A stretch of 64,000 bases of DNA from Microbulbifer variabilis ATCC 700307 (GCF_000380565.1 NZ_AQYJ01000025.1:186001-250000), one strand, 5' to 3'; positions 42,312 to 51,379 are shown, numbered from the stretch's first letter. The notes: generated by a model not told the origin, from the letters alone. Numbers and translations: made by a program.

Positions 42312-44852
42312 CTACTCCCGGCGGCTAAGTCTTCCAGGTAATCCTTCGCTATCAGTGTGACTCGCATACCAAAATCGCGGAGCCGACCGCGCGATAAAAA
42401 TTTCAGGTTCTAGAGCGTTTTCCCCCCAGAAAAATTCAACCGCGCCACTGTCGGCAGTATTGAAAATTCGCGCACCAACTTCGTGATACCGCGCAACCAC
42501 TTCGGAGTGTGGATGACCAAAGTGATGACGAAATCCCGCACTGAAAACAACATGTCTGGGCTTTGCCCAGTTCAACAAAGCCATGGATGATGAAGTCTTT
42601 GAACCATGGTGAGGTGCCACCAGTACATCCACTGGAACAAACTGCGGATAAGTCATTAGCAGGCGGCGTTCTACTGCAGCACTGATATCACCGGTTAGCA
42701 ATATCCGTACCTCACCCCATTCAACCAGGGCAACACAGCTGTGGTCATTCTCCTCACCAGTAACTGTTACTTGCTCGGGCCAAAGCCAGCGGATATTAAT
42801 ATCACCAAATTTTTCTTCTTTGCCCGCAACGCAAGTTTTGGAGAATACATCCAAGCCAGCCGCTAATTTTTGCCCTAACTTTCCTGGTGCGTACAGGTTG
42901 CTAACAGATTTACCAGACAACACCCCCTCAACGCCCCCGGCGTGATCCTGATCACCATGGCTGACAATCAGCGCATCCAGTTGATCAATTCCTCTACCAC
43001 TGAGAAACGGTGCAACAATTGTATTTCCCGCACTCCATCCGGAATTCGAAACCGGCCCGGCATCAACTACCAGCTTACCCCGTGAAGAATAAAGAACTAA
43101 AGCCAGGCCCTGCCCTACATCCAACACAGCAAATGTGAGCCCCTCACGCTCAGTTGCAGGTAGAGGCAATACCGGTTGAATCAGAGGTAACAGGAATAGC
43201 CACCCCAGGTTTCTTCCCGGCATTCCCCTCGGCATCAGTAACATCAGCAGGCACCCCGCGACAACTGATAACATCAACACACCCTGGGGAGGGCTCAGAG
43301 CCTGCCAGGTGGGCAAGTATCTGTCAGCTCTCTCCAATAGCTGCAAGAGAAGGTCCAGCTGCCATCCGGCAAAACTGAGAAACAAATGCCCCAACGCCGT
43401 GTTTATTAACAAAGCCCCCAACATCAAAGCTGGCAGGATTAGCAAGCCCAACCACGGAATAGCGAGTAAGTTAAGCAGTAATCCGCCGCTGCTGTAACCG
43501 GAAAAGTAGACAACTGAAGGTAGTATCAAGCCCAGCGCGACCAGCCATTGGCTACGTAGCAGCTGAAGAAAAGCATTGAGAGTATCTGCAACCCTGGGTA
43601 ACGACCGCCAACCCCCTTCCCTACCTTGGTCCTGGTGTCCCTTCCCAATCACCTGTCGCCCACCGAAGCCGAGGAGCAACGCCGCTACTGCAGCGAATGA
43701 CAGCCAGAATCCAGCTTCGTAAAAGGCAAGAGGCTGAATCACCAGTACAAGCGTCAAAGCCAGAGCGAAAGCAAATCCCGCACCTATCCTACGGCGCCAC
43801 TGCCAGGCGAGTAGCAACACCCATGTCATTACCATCGCCCTCTGGGCTGATAGCGGTGCGCCAGCCAGCAGGGTGTAAACCAAGACCCCGGAAGACGCCA
43901 AGATGACCGGAAGTAACCGCAGGCTAGCGCCAATAAACACACCAGCACTTCGACTAATCATATTGCCGATCAGCAGTAGAAAGCCCGCAACCATCCCAAC
44001 GTGAAGTCCAGAAATGGCCAACAAGTGCGCTGTCCCCGTCCGCTGCAATATTTCACGTTCCTCCCCACTGAGCCCACTGCGATCCCCTAGTAGCAGCGCG
44101 GCCGCCAGTGCAGGCCTTTCAATCGGCAGTTCTCGAAGAGCTTCACGAAACACATCGCGTATTTTCGCCAGTCCCCAGCCCTGCCCCAACCATTCTGGAT
44201 TTAGATCTTTCGGGCGAACATAGCCAGTTGCATACACACCACGACGCAATAACCAGCCCTCGTAGTCAAACCCATAGGGGTTTACACTACCCCGCGGTCG
44301 CTTTAGACGGACGGGCAACCTCCAATGACTGTTACCTCGCAATTGAACAAGAGCGCTCGGAGTTACTCGGTACCAGGTGAGATAGAGAAGACTCCCAGAG
44401 ACAATATCTTCATTCGTAGAGACCACTTTAGCCTGAAAGCGTATATTGACACCCGGATCTCGCTGCCAGCTCCCTCCGTCTACTGAGCGGATTTCTGGCA
44501 AAGAAGTGACTTCTATATCCAAGAAATGATCTGACCCATGAGCCCAAAGAGGCAATCGTTGATCCAGGACTGCCTGGTTGGAAAATAGTGCCCAGGACGA
44601 CCCAGCAAAGGACACTAAAAGAATGCCCCATAGACTGATACGCTGCGAAGACGGTGCCACAACAAGGCTTACTACCAGGTAGCCACCCAATAGCTCTGTG
44701 GGCCGGGGCAATACGGGAAGTAGCCCAACCAATACAATTGACAGGGAAAACACCCATAGCCACACAATCGGCCCGCCAAGTATCGGTACCCTAGATCCAC
44801 CAGCTCTTCTTTCTCCTTTGGCGACAGGGGAGCCTGTCAGCCTGCGGCCCAT
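42312..44852 (-). CDS. comEC: ComEC/Rec2 DNA uptake channel
   Basis: Inner-membrane channel for entry of single-stranded DNA during natural transformation. About 846 residues from the ATG at 44852; start codons further upstream (a TTG at 44861, or the frame end at 44891) are possible. Domains in order: N-terminal helices and OB-like DUF4131 domain (about 20-200), competence domain with HLLAISGLHVGM (about 280-560), and a C-terminal metallo-beta-lactamase-like domain with SHGDQDHAGG, HSCVALVEWG and PHHGSKTSSS (about 575-830). The complete MBL motif suggests an intact nuclease-like domain. It heads the envelope cluster. Confidence 0.94.
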   Translation of the reverse strand: MGRRLTGSPVAKGERRAGGSRVPILGGPIVWLWVFSLSIVLVGLLPVLPRPTELLGGYLVVSLVVAPSSQRISLWGILLVSFAGSSWALFSNQAVLDQRLPLWAHGSDHFLDIEVTSLPEIRSVDGGSWQRDPGVNIRFQAKVVSTNEDIVSGSLLYLTWYRVTPSALVQLRGNSHWRLPVRLKRPRGSVNPYGFDYEGWLLRRGVYATGYVRPKDLNPEWLGQGWGLAKIRDVFREALRELPIERPALAAALLLGDRSGLSGEEREILQRTGTAHLLAISGLHVGMVAGFLLLIGNMISRSAGVFIGASLRLLPVILASSGVLVYTLLAGAPLSAQRAMVMTWVLLLAWQWRRRIGAGFAFALALTLVLVIQPLAFYEAGFWLSFAAVAALLLGFGGRQVIGKGHQDQGREGGWRSLPRVADTLNAFLQLLRSQWLVALGLILPSVVYFSGYSSGGLLLNLLAIPWLGLLILPALMLGALLINTALGHLFLSFAGWQLDLLLQLLERADRYLPTWQALSPPQGVLMLSVVAGCLLMLLMPRGMPGRNLGWLFLLPLIQPVLPLPATEREGLTFAVLDVGQGLALVLYSSRGKLVVDAGPVSNSGWSAGNTIVAPFLSGRGIDQLDALIVSHGDQDHAGGVEGVLSGKSVSNLYAPGKLGQKLAAGLDVFSKTCVAGKEEKFGDINIRWLWPEQVTVTGEENDHSCVALVEWGEVRILLTGDISAAVERRLLMTYPQFVPVDVLVAPHHGSKTSSSMALLNWAKPRHVVFSAGFRHHFGHPHSEVVARYHEVGARIFNTADSGAVEFFWGENALEPEIFIARSAPRFWYASHTDSEGLPGRLSRRE

Positions 44853-45137
44853 TGCTATCAATAAGAAATACTCCCTGTAAGGAATCCACACAAAGGCTTC
44901 ATCTACAAAAGATATACAGCTGCACCACTCAAGGCTTAAAACGACGTGATTTACAATTTTCAGGCTGCCTTAACTGTTATTAATGGCACCGCCTGGTCAT
45001 ATTTTTTTAAGAAAAGTGCCATCTTTAACATGTTTGTAATATTCAAGTCGCAAAATCCGCACCAAATAGAGGGACAGCCAACAAACAGAACGGAAGGCCA
45101 CCCCTCAACCCAAAACCATAAACTGTGCGAGACGACT

Positions 45138-46076
45138 ATGAATAAGACCGCTCTCTCTCTGGCCATCGTTGCCATGATTCCTACAATGGCCAACGCCCAA
45201 GATGAAGGCGATGTACTCGACTTTTACGGCAAAGCCAATGTCACCTTCCAGGCTGCTGATGAGGGTGATGGCTCTGAAACTGACGTTCAGAGCAACGCCT
45301 CCCGCCTGGGCGTTAAGGGTGAAATCGCCCTGACCGACGGCATCAAGGGTATCTACCGTATGGAATACGAAGTAGATATGGACGGAGACGCCGATGACAC
45401 CTTCTCCCAACGCAACATCTACGCTGGCCTGGAAGGCGGCTTTGGTCAGGTTATCGCGGGTAAATTTGACACCCCGCTGAAAGTTGCGCAGAAGAAAGTT
45501 GACCTGTTCAACGACCTGGAAGGCGATATCAAAAGCCTGATTACCAGCAGCGACAACCGCGAAGAAGATGCCCTGCAGTACACTACTCCTTCTTTCGCTG
45601 GCTTCAAAGCTTCTACTGCTTATATCAGCAATAAAGGCGAAGTCATTAACGAAGAAACTGGTGAAGAGCGCAACAACGGTATCTCAGCTTCTGTTGCCTA
45701 CGATAATAATGGCGTTTTCATGGCCTATGCATTCGACCAGGATGTTGAAGGCCAGGACATCGACGTTCAACGCTTTGTAGCCCAGTACAACATCGGCCCT
45801 GTACAGGTAGGTGCGTTGTTCGAAGACCAGGAAGACGCAGCTGGCAACAGCACCGACGGCTGGATGGGCTCTGTAGCCTACAAAATCGAACAGTGGACTA
45901 TGAAGGCTCAGTACGGCCAGTCTGATATTAAAAAGGAAGGTGGTGAGACCTACAGCCTGGGCCTTGACTACAAGTTCAACAGCTCTGCCAAAGTATTCGG
46001 TTTCTACACCGACGAAACTGCTGATGGCGACTACGACCGCAGCTATGCCGGTATCGGTGCTGAGTACAAGTTCTAA
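45138..46076 (+). CDS. Gram-negative general porin
   Basis: A trimeric 16-strand outer-membrane porin for small solutes. 312 residues from the ATG at 45138, with signal peptide MNKTALSLAIVAMIPTMANA; an upstream extension to 44946 lacks signal-peptide logic. Seen: N-terminal strand VLDFYGKANVTFQ, the porin hallmark SNASRLGVKGE, RNIYAGLEGGFGQVIAGKFD, many alternating aromatic strands, and the terminal IGAEYKF with C-terminal Phe recognised by the BAM complex. The substitution pattern is acidic (many Asp/Glu), as in marine porins. It is followed by a strong terminator. Confidence 0.93.
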   Translation: MNKTALSLAIVAMIPTMANAQDEGDVLDFYGKANVTFQAADEGDGSETDVQSNASRLGVKGEIALTDGIKGIYRMEYEVDMDGDADDTFSQRNIYAGLEGGFGQVIAGKFDTPLKVAQKKVDLFNDLEGDIKSLITSSDNREEDALQYTTPSFAGFKASTAYISNKGEVINEETGEERNNGISASVAYDNNGVFMAYAFDQDVEGQDIDVQRFVAQYNIGPVQVGALFEDQEDAAGNSTDGWMGSVAYKIEQWTMKAQYGQSDIKKEGGETYSLGLDYKFNSSAKVFGFYTDETADGDYDRSYAGIGAEYKF

Positions 46077-46154
46077 TTATTGCTTTATAGGGCAGCCATC
46101 CAAATTGGGTTTGGGTTGAGCAGTTTGGCTGTCATATATCTTTAAGAACTTAAG

Positions 46155-46179
46155 AAAAGGCGGCCTCTGGCCGCCTTTT
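46155..46179 (+). terminator. Rho-independent terminator of the porin gene
   Basis: An 11-bp stem AAAAGGCGGCC / GGCCGCCTTTT with a 3-nt loop, ending in a T-run, 79 bp after the porin stop. The A/T symmetry may let it end transcription in both directions. Confidence 0.92.
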
Positions 46180-46210
46180 CTGCATCCACTTTAAGCGGAA
46201 ATTGAATTGG

Positions 46211-47695
46211 TCAAATTACCAATAAATCCATAAATCTATTTACTGGCGTCTCCTCAAATTTCTTTTGTTCTTTGAAGAGACCAATGATTTTTTCCGCCCG
46301 ATGAGGAGGAAAACGCGAGAGCAGGTTTGACCTGAACTTTTCCTCTAGCAACGGCATACCCTCCTGACGTCGGCGTCTGTGCCCCAATGGATATTCCACT
46401 TCAATCTTTTCTGTCTCGCTGCCATTCCTGAAAAATACCTGGACCGCGCTGGCAATAGATCGCTTGTTCGGGTCGAGATACTCATCGCTATAACGCTTAT
46501 CCTCAACAACTTCAATTTTTTTACGTAACTCATCTATTTCCGGATGATCCTGGTGAAAATCATTCTCATAACACCCGGCGGACAAATCTCCAAACAGCAG
46601 GCCGACTGCAACAATATATTGAAGACAATGATCTCTATCCGCGGCATTAGCCAAGTGACCTGTTTTGGAAATAATCCGAATTGCCGACTCATGGGTAGTG
46701 ACTACAACCTTATCAATATCTGCAAAACGTCCTTCAATCTTTGAATGCAGAATAATCGCCGCCTCACAAGCTGTTTGACTGTGGAACTCGGCTGGGTAAG
46801 AAATTTTGAACAAAATATTTTCAATAACATAGGAGCCGTACTCCCGGGAAAAGTGAAATTGGCGATTTACCGGCGCCTTTATTTTCTGATCGGCATTGGT
46901 TTTACTGAAAGAAACATCATAGAACCCCCACTGCTTTGCTGTCAGCGCGCTAGGCACCCCCATTTCCCCACCCAAAGCCATTTCAGCCAGACGCACTCCC
47001 CGGGATGTGGCATCTCCTGCAGCCCAGGACTTACGGGAACCAGTATTAGGCGCATGTCGATAGGTACGTAAAGCACTGCCATCCACCCATGCCAGAGAGA
47101 CTGCAGCCATCACCTCTTCCCGGCTCCCCGCTTTTAACCAGGCCGTCACTGCCGCCGAAGCTACCCGCACAAGTAAAACATGATCGAGTCCCACACGATT
47201 AAAGCTGTTAGCCAGTGCCAATACACCCTGGATCTCATAGGCTTTAACCATTGCCTCCAGGACTGTTCGCATCTTTAGCGGGGGCTCCCCAACGGATATC
47301 TTCTTCCGGGAAAGATAATCACTGACCGCCAATATGGCCCCCAGGTTATCAGATGGATGCCCCCACTCTGCCGCAAGCCATGTATCATTGTAATCCAGCC
47401 AGCGAATGGTAGCGCCTATATCCCAGGCGCTCTTTACCGGGTCCATACGGAATTGGGTACCCGGCACACGGGCCCCATTAGGCACCACAGTGCCCTCTGC
47501 CAGAGGACCCAATAATTTAGTGCATTCAGGAAAACCTAATGCCAGACACGCACAACCCAGAGAATCCATCAAGCAATAGCGGGATGTTCGCCAAGCCTCA
47601 TTAGAATCAACCTGGAATTTGAGAACATAATCAGCAATATCCTGTATCACCTGATCATAATCTGGGCGGTCAGCCCGGCTTGAATCAGAACACAT
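46211..47695 (-). CDS. prpD: MmgE/PrpD family 2-methylcitrate dehydratase-like enzyme
   Basis: Dehydratase of 494 residues, close to the usual PrpD length. In the methylcitrate cycle PrpD converts 2-methylcitrate to cis-2-methylaconitate in propionate breakdown. Seen: the N-terminal DSLGCACLALGFPECTKLLG, then RWLDYNDTWLAAEWGHPSDN with the family's WLDxND...HPSDN active-site stretch, GSALRTYRHAPNTGSRKSWAAG as adjoining pieces, and the C-terminal PLGHRRRRQEGMPLLEEKF. prpB and prpC are not adjacent, so the pathway role is inferred from family only. An iminodisuccinate- or aconitate-type role is an alternative. Confidence 0.85.
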   Translation of the reverse strand: MCSDSSRADRPDYDQVIQDIADYVLKFQVDSNEAWRTSRYCLMDSLGCACLALGFPECTKLLGPLAEGTVVPNGARVPGTQFRMDPVKSAWDIGATIRWLDYNDTWLAAEWGHPSDNLGAILAVSDYLSRKKISVGEPPLKMRTVLEAMVKAYEIQGVLALANSFNRVGLDHVLLVRVASAAVTAWLKAGSREEVMAAVSLAWVDGSALRTYRHAPNTGSRKSWAAGDATSRGVRLAEMALGGEMGVPSALTAKQWGFYDVSFSKTNADQKIKAPVNRQFHFSREYGSYVIENILFKISYPAEFHSQTACEAAIILHSKIEGRFADIDKVVVTTHESAIRIISKTGHLANAADRDHCLQYIVAVGLLFGDLSAGCYENDFHQDHPEIDELRKKIEVVEDKRYSDEYLDPNKRSIASAVQVFFRNGSETEKIEVEYPLGHRRRRQEGMPLLEEKFRSNLLSRFPPHRAEKIIGLFKEQKKFEETPVNRFMDLLVI

Positions 47696-47738
47696 AGCTA
47701 AGAGCCTGATGCAAAAAACAAAAGGAAATTACACAAGT

Positions 47739-47945
47739 TTAGCTGTTTTCGACAACGCCACTAATCAGTTTGAAGTGAGATTCTCGACCCGAAGCTTGAT
47801 AATCGAGAAAAATATCTTGATGATACTGGCTCCTGGAATTTACGACCGCCACATTAAGTCGGCCTGCCAGACCATTACTATTTAAGACACCAGCTTGTGA
47901 GGGATTTAGGGTGCACCCGACGCGATATTGTTTGAAATTAGACAT
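47739..47945 (-). CDS. Possible small protein upstream of prpD
   Basis: A 68-codon frame starting at an ATG, 43 bp upstream of prpD on the same strand. Composition is polar with no signal, membrane helix or recognised domain (CTLNPSQAGVLNSNGLAGRL, then NVAVVNSRSQYHQDIFLDYQ). No clear Shine-Dalgarno sequence. It may be a real leader gene or chance. Confidence 0.3.
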   Translation of the reverse strand: MSNFKQYRVGCTLNPSQAGVLNSNGLAGRLNVAVVNSRSQYHQDIFLDYQASGRESHFKLISGVVENS

Positions 47946-48037
47946 TAGGCTAAGGGTTCAATTCCCCCCCCAAAAAAACTAACTCGCTCGAAACAAAGAG
48001 ACCTAACTTTAAGAGCCCCCAGCAGGATTATGTTAAA

Positions 48038-48655
48038 TTGCAAGAAATAGCCGCTAAAACAAAAAGAATATACTGCGCTAAAGAAACAGTATTATTCCGC
48101 CAGGGACAAGAATCCAGAAAAATCTATTTTATTCATACAGGCTATGTTCTTATCCATAAAGTGGATTTTCAAGGCAATTCTGGGCTTGTAGACTTATATG
48201 GACCAGGCTCCTGGTTTGGCCCCGGCCTAGGCGGGAATTCACAAGATATCGAAGCAATTGCCAAAATAGGCTGTGAGCTAGAGGTAACCTTTCCAGAAAA
48301 TCTCAATACACTGATGCTTTCTCTGTCACAAACCCCAGAAGACCTTATAGAGCATTTAGCCAACAGGGAATCCCTGTTGCAGCAGCGTATATTTCAGCAT
48401 ATCACCGCACCACTGCCTGTAAGATTAGCAAGCTTGTTATCTCAACTCTTTTATTTTCGGGGGCAACCCTGCGCCCACGGGCATGAACTGGACGTTAGGC
48501 TTTCCCAGTCTGAGTTAGCGGCTATGGCCGGCGGCAGTAGACAAACTGTCAGCCAGCTACTTAACCGTTGGAAACAGGAAGGCGTAATCGATTACACACG
48601 CCAACATATATGTTTACTTAACAAAAACGCCCTCAAAGACTTAGCGCAAGGCTAA
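48038..48655 (+). CDS. Crp/Fnr-family transcriptional regulator
   Basis: Effector-binding regulator of 205 residues, started at a TTG with CAGGA upstream. N-terminal cupin-like sensor domain about 15-110 (ETVLFRQGQESRKIYFIHTG, YVLIHKVD, LYGPGSWFGPGL). There is no FNR-type N-terminal Cys cluster and no clear cAMP-pocket signature, so the ligand is open. Dimer helix about 115-140; winged helix-turn-helix about 155-195 (RLSQSELAAMAGGSRQTVSQ, LLNRWKQEGVIDYTRQ). The downstream cytochrome P460 gene has a TGTCA-N6-TGACA palindrome 12 bp after this stop codon, placed for direct activation. NO or another nitrogen oxide is a plausible signal by analogy to Crp/Fnr regulators of P460-like genes. Confidence 0.88.
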   Translation: MQEIAAKTKRIYCAKETVLFRQGQESRKIYFIHTGYVLIHKVDFQGNSGLVDLYGPGSWFGPGLGGNSQDIEAIAKIGCELEVTFPENLNTLMLSLSQTPEDLIEHLANRESLLQQRIFQHITAPLPVRLASLLSQLFYFRGQPCAHGHELDVRLSQSELAAMAGGSRQTVSQLLNRWKQEGVIDYTRQHICLLNKNALKDLAQG

Positions 48656-48667
48656 ATCCAATTTTTT

Positions 48668-48683
48668 TGTCAGCTAGCTGACA
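48668..48683. promoter_or_regulatory. Crp/Fnr-type operator at -41.5 of the P460 promoter
   Basis: A perfect 16-bp palindrome TGTCAGCTAGCTGACA. A TATACT -10 box at 48705-48710 predicts a start near 48717, which puts the palindrome centre at -41.5, the class-II activator position. TGTCA-N6-TGACA resembles CooA/NnrR-type sites. Confidence 0.72.
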
Positions 48684-48704
48684 GTTCATCACCCCTCGCC
48701 TCCC

Positions 48705-48710
48705 TATACT
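48705..48710 (+). promoter_or_regulatory. -10 element of the P460 promoter
   Basis: TATACT, with no good -35 hexamer; the Crp/Fnr-type palindrome overlaps the -35 position, as at class-II activator-dependent promoters. Confidence 0.55.
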
Positions 48711-48773
48711 TTCAAAATATTGAGGGCCAGAGTTAATCCTCATCTCTATTGAATCAACATAGGAAGAGACGTC

Positions 48774-49334
48774 ATGCGGACCATCTGTTTAGCGACACTG
48801 GGAATTCTCTTTAGCTTGCAGGCCATAGCCAAGGAAAACCTAAAGTCCACATTCAGTGATTTCGTCGATCCACGGGGAAATATCACCTTGCCTAAGGATT
48901 ACCGCCAAAACTGGACCTTTCTCGGCTCTTATCAGGTAAAGTCCTCGAATGGCGAGGGATGGGATACCCACAATGTTTACACCCAACCTGCGGCAGTTAA
49001 AGCCTTTCGTAACACCGGAAAATTCCCGGATGGCGCAGTACTGGTAAAAGACGTCAACAGCACCAAATCAGAACCACTTACTACTGGTTTGGCATACTAC
49101 TCCTCTGATCTCCAGTTCACATTTATGATGGTAAAGGACACTGAAGGGCGATTTCCCAAAAACGAGGCCTGGGCCGAAGGTTGGGGATGGGCTTTATTTA
49201 AGCCAGGAATAACAGAAAGTGAAACCAAAACCTGGAAGGGCAGCGGGCTTAACAACTGTTTTGGATGCCACTTGCCAGCCAAGAATAATGACTGGGTATA
49301 TACGCAAGGTTATCAACAGGTCCTACAGAATTAA
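48774..49334 (+). CDS. Cytochrome P460 family protein
   Basis: A periplasmic c-type haem protein of 186 residues with signal peptide MRTICLATLGILFSLQAIA. The haem-binding CFGCH is at residues 162-166 near the C-terminus, as in cytochrome P460. The body matches the beta-sheet P460 fold (YRQNWTFLGSYQVKSSNGEG, then HNVYTQPAAVKAFRNTGKFP and DGAVLVKDV). P460 proteins oxidise hydroxylamine or bind NO; cytochrome c'-beta relatives only bind gases. The Lys that crosslinks haem in true P460 cannot be assigned by eye. Controlled by the adjacent Crp/Fnr regulator in all likelihood. Confidence 0.9.
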   Translation: MRTICLATLGILFSLQAIAKENLKSTFSDFVDPRGNITLPKDYRQNWTFLGSYQVKSSNGEGWDTHNVYTQPAAVKAFRNTGKFPDGAVLVKDVNSTKSEPLTTGLAYYSSDLQFTFMMVKDTEGRFPKNEAWAEGWGWALFKPGITESETKTWKGSGLNNCFGCHLPAKNNDWVYTQGYQQVLQN

Positions 49335-49352
49335 CAAGTAAGCAACATAAAT

Positions 49353-49415
49353 CAGAGGTCAGAGGTCAGAGGTCAGAGGTCAGAGGTCAGAGGTCAGAGG
49401 TCAGAGGTCAGAGGT
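49353..49415. repeat. Nine perfect tandem copies of a 7-bp unit (CAGAGGT)
   Basis: 63 bp made of nine uninterrupted identical heptamers (CAGAGGT) plus a partial CA. It lies between the P460 stop and the trhP promoter. The exact identity of the copies means recent expansion or active slippage. Confidence 0.97.
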
Positions 49416-49484
49416 CAATTATTCGGCTAGAAAAACAAGCATAGCCCCGTCCAAATCAGCTTATCACTTCCACCCCGGCACTAA

Positions 49485-49498
49485 TTGATTTATATCAA
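49485..49498. promoter_or_regulatory. FNR/ANR box upstream of trhP
   Basis: TTGATTTATATCAA is a perfect match to the FNR consensus (TTGAT-N4-ATCAA) inside a longer 26-bp palindrome (49479-49504, arms CACTAATTGAT / ATCAATTAGTG). A TAACAT -10 box at 49521-49526 predicts a start near 49533, placing the box centre at -41.5, the class-II activation position. It implies induction when oxygen is low. Confidence 0.85.
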
Positions 49499-49550
49499 TT
49501 AGTGCAACCTTGATTACCGTTAACATGCGGCCGCGTCCAACTATTCCACT

Positions 49551-50882
49551 ATGAGTTTTTCCGTGTTTAAACCTGAGTTACTGTCCCCCGCAGGGACTTT
49601 AAAAAATATGCGATATGCGTTTGCCTATGGTGCCGATGCCGTTTATGCCGGCCAGCCCCGCTACAGCTTGCGTGTGCGCAATAATGAATTCAAAAATATT
49701 GAAACCCTGCGCCTAGGCATAGAAGAAGCACACCAGCAGGGAAAACAGTTCTATATCGCCTCTAACATCGCCGCTCACAACGACAAAGTTCGCAGTTACC
49801 TGCGGGACCTGGAAGAAATTGTCGAAATGGGACCTGACGCCCTGATTATGTCCGACCCGGGCCTGATCATGATGGTAAGGGAGCGTTGGCCTGATCTGCC
49901 AGTCCACCTATCCGTACAGGCCAATGCGGTAAACTACGCAACCGTAAAGTTCTGGCATCGCCAGGGGTTATCTCGGGTGATACTTTCCCGGGAACTGTCC
50001 CTGGATGAGATTGAAGAAATTCGCCAGAGAGTGCCTGAGATGGAGCTGGAAGTCTTTGTCCACGGTGCACTCTGTATCGCCTATTCCGGGCGCTGCTTGC
50101 TGTCCGGTTATATGACCCATAGAGATGCCAACCAGGGCGCCTGCACCAACTCCTGCCGCTGGCAATACCAAGCTCATGAAGCCAAAGAGAATGAAGTTGG
50201 CGAATTGATTCATGTGCAAACCCAGCAACCCACCTCCGCCAGTGACAGTACTTCCCAGGCCTTTTTACTGCAGGAAGAAGGTCGTCCTGGAGAATATATG
50301 CCGGCCTACGAAGATGAGCACGGTACCTACATCATGAACTCCAAAGATCTACGGGCCGTACAGCATGTCAAGCGCCTCACGGAAATGGGGGTTCACTCTT
50401 TAAAAATCGAAGGTCGCACCAAATCCCACTACTATGTGGCTCGTACTGCCCAGATCTATCGTCGCGCGATAGACGATGCTGCAGCAGGAAAAGACTTTGA
50501 CATGAAGATGATGGACGAATTGGAAACCCTCTCAAATAGGGGCTACACGGAAGGTTTCTACCGTCGCCATCCACCAGCAGAATACCAGCAATATGAAAAG
50601 GGATTGATATCAACTCCGGGCCAACAGTTCGTAGGCGAGCTTATTGACGGAAGTCCTGAGTATTTGACGATTGATGTTAAAAATCGCTTTGAACGCGGTG
50701 ATCAATTGGAGTTAATGACTCCCAGCGGTAGCTTGTTCTTCCCCTTGAAGCAAATTGAGAATACGGAAGGCAAAGCGATCGATGTAGCTCCGGGATCCGG
50801 GCATATCGTGCAGATACCCCGACCAGAGGGGGTTGATGACGATCAACTTCAACAGGCGCTATTGGTCAAAGCTCTGGGATAA
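49551..50882 (+). CDS. trhP: tRNA 5-hydroxyuridine synthase, peptidase U32 family
   Basis: A U32-family protein of 443 residues (E. coli YegQ/TrhP) that makes 5-hydroxyuridine at the tRNA wobble position 34, using prephenate and an Fe-S cluster rather than O2. Seen: the N-terminal ELLSPAGTLKNMRYAFAYGA, DAVYAGQPRYSLRVRNNEF, and the U32 signature region VFVHGALCIAYSGRCLLSGY, followed by GACTNSCRWQY, whose Cys residues ligate the cluster. Then KIEGRTKSHYYVARTAQIYR. The E. coli paralog TrhO does this with O2; a perfect FNR box upstream here fits the O2-independent role. Confidence 0.93.
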   Translation: MSFSVFKPELLSPAGTLKNMRYAFAYGADAVYAGQPRYSLRVRNNEFKNIETLRLGIEEAHQQGKQFYIASNIAAHNDKVRSYLRDLEEIVEMGPDALIMSDPGLIMMVRERWPDLPVHLSVQANAVNYATVKFWHRQGLSRVILSRELSLDEIEEIRQRVPEMELEVFVHGALCIAYSGRCLLSGYMTHRDANQGACTNSCRWQYQAHEAKENEVGELIHVQTQQPTSASDSTSQAFLLQEEGRPGEYMPAYEDEHGTYIMNSKDLRAVQHVKRLTEMGVHSLKIEGRTKSHYYVARTAQIYRRAIDDAAAGKDFDMKMMDELETLSNRGYTEGFYRRHPPAEYQQYEKGLISTPGQQFVGELIDGSPEYLTIDVKNRFERGDQLELMTPSGSLFFPLKQIENTEGKAIDVAPGSGHIVQIPRPEGVDDDQLQQALLVKALG

Positions 50883-50904
50883 CCCCCGGCCTGTAATTTG
50901 CACT

Positions 50905-50928
50905 AAGGCTTATCAAGCCCTTCTTTTT
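50905..50928 (+). terminator. Possible terminator of trhP
   Basis: A short stem GGCTT / AAGCC with a 3-nt loop is followed by CTTCTTTTT, 25 bp after the trhP stop. Weak stem. Confidence 0.45.
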
Positions 50929-51379
50929 ACAAACCTATTTTGTTAACGGTGTAGTGGTTTAGACAAACCACCGGATTCACTAAGCCACGACACCTTATTT
51001 CCATCATATCTCTTCCTTTTAACTTGTGAGTTGATCCTCAAAATTCATTGGGTAATCGTTAAATTTCTCAAGTGACTGCCCACCTCACAATATTCAAACC
51101 GTCCTGTATTTCCCTACCATTCACCGCAAGCAACTGGTTCTTGCACCAATTTTCCTGCATTTTCAGCCTCACCTAAAACCCTTATACAGCCTAAGTTTTG
51201 ATCATAAAAATATGCTCGACAGTACTAATTACAAGATAAAAACCCGCCCTCCCTCGGAGTTCCAACAGGAATACCACCCTTTTTAATCGCTATGGTTTTC
51301 CACCTCTAACTCGCCTCCACATCAAGGTTTCACAGCAGAAAAGCGTGCAACGATTGCTTAACCAAGGAAATGCCACAAT
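50929..51379. other. Intergenic region upstream of the MacAB-like operon
   Basis: About 450 bp without genes. It must carry the operon's promoter; no clear operator was identified. Confidence 0.4.

Noticed and set aside
49353-49415. CRISPR array
   Set aside because: The tandem heptamers have no spacers and the unit is far too short; it is a simple repeat.
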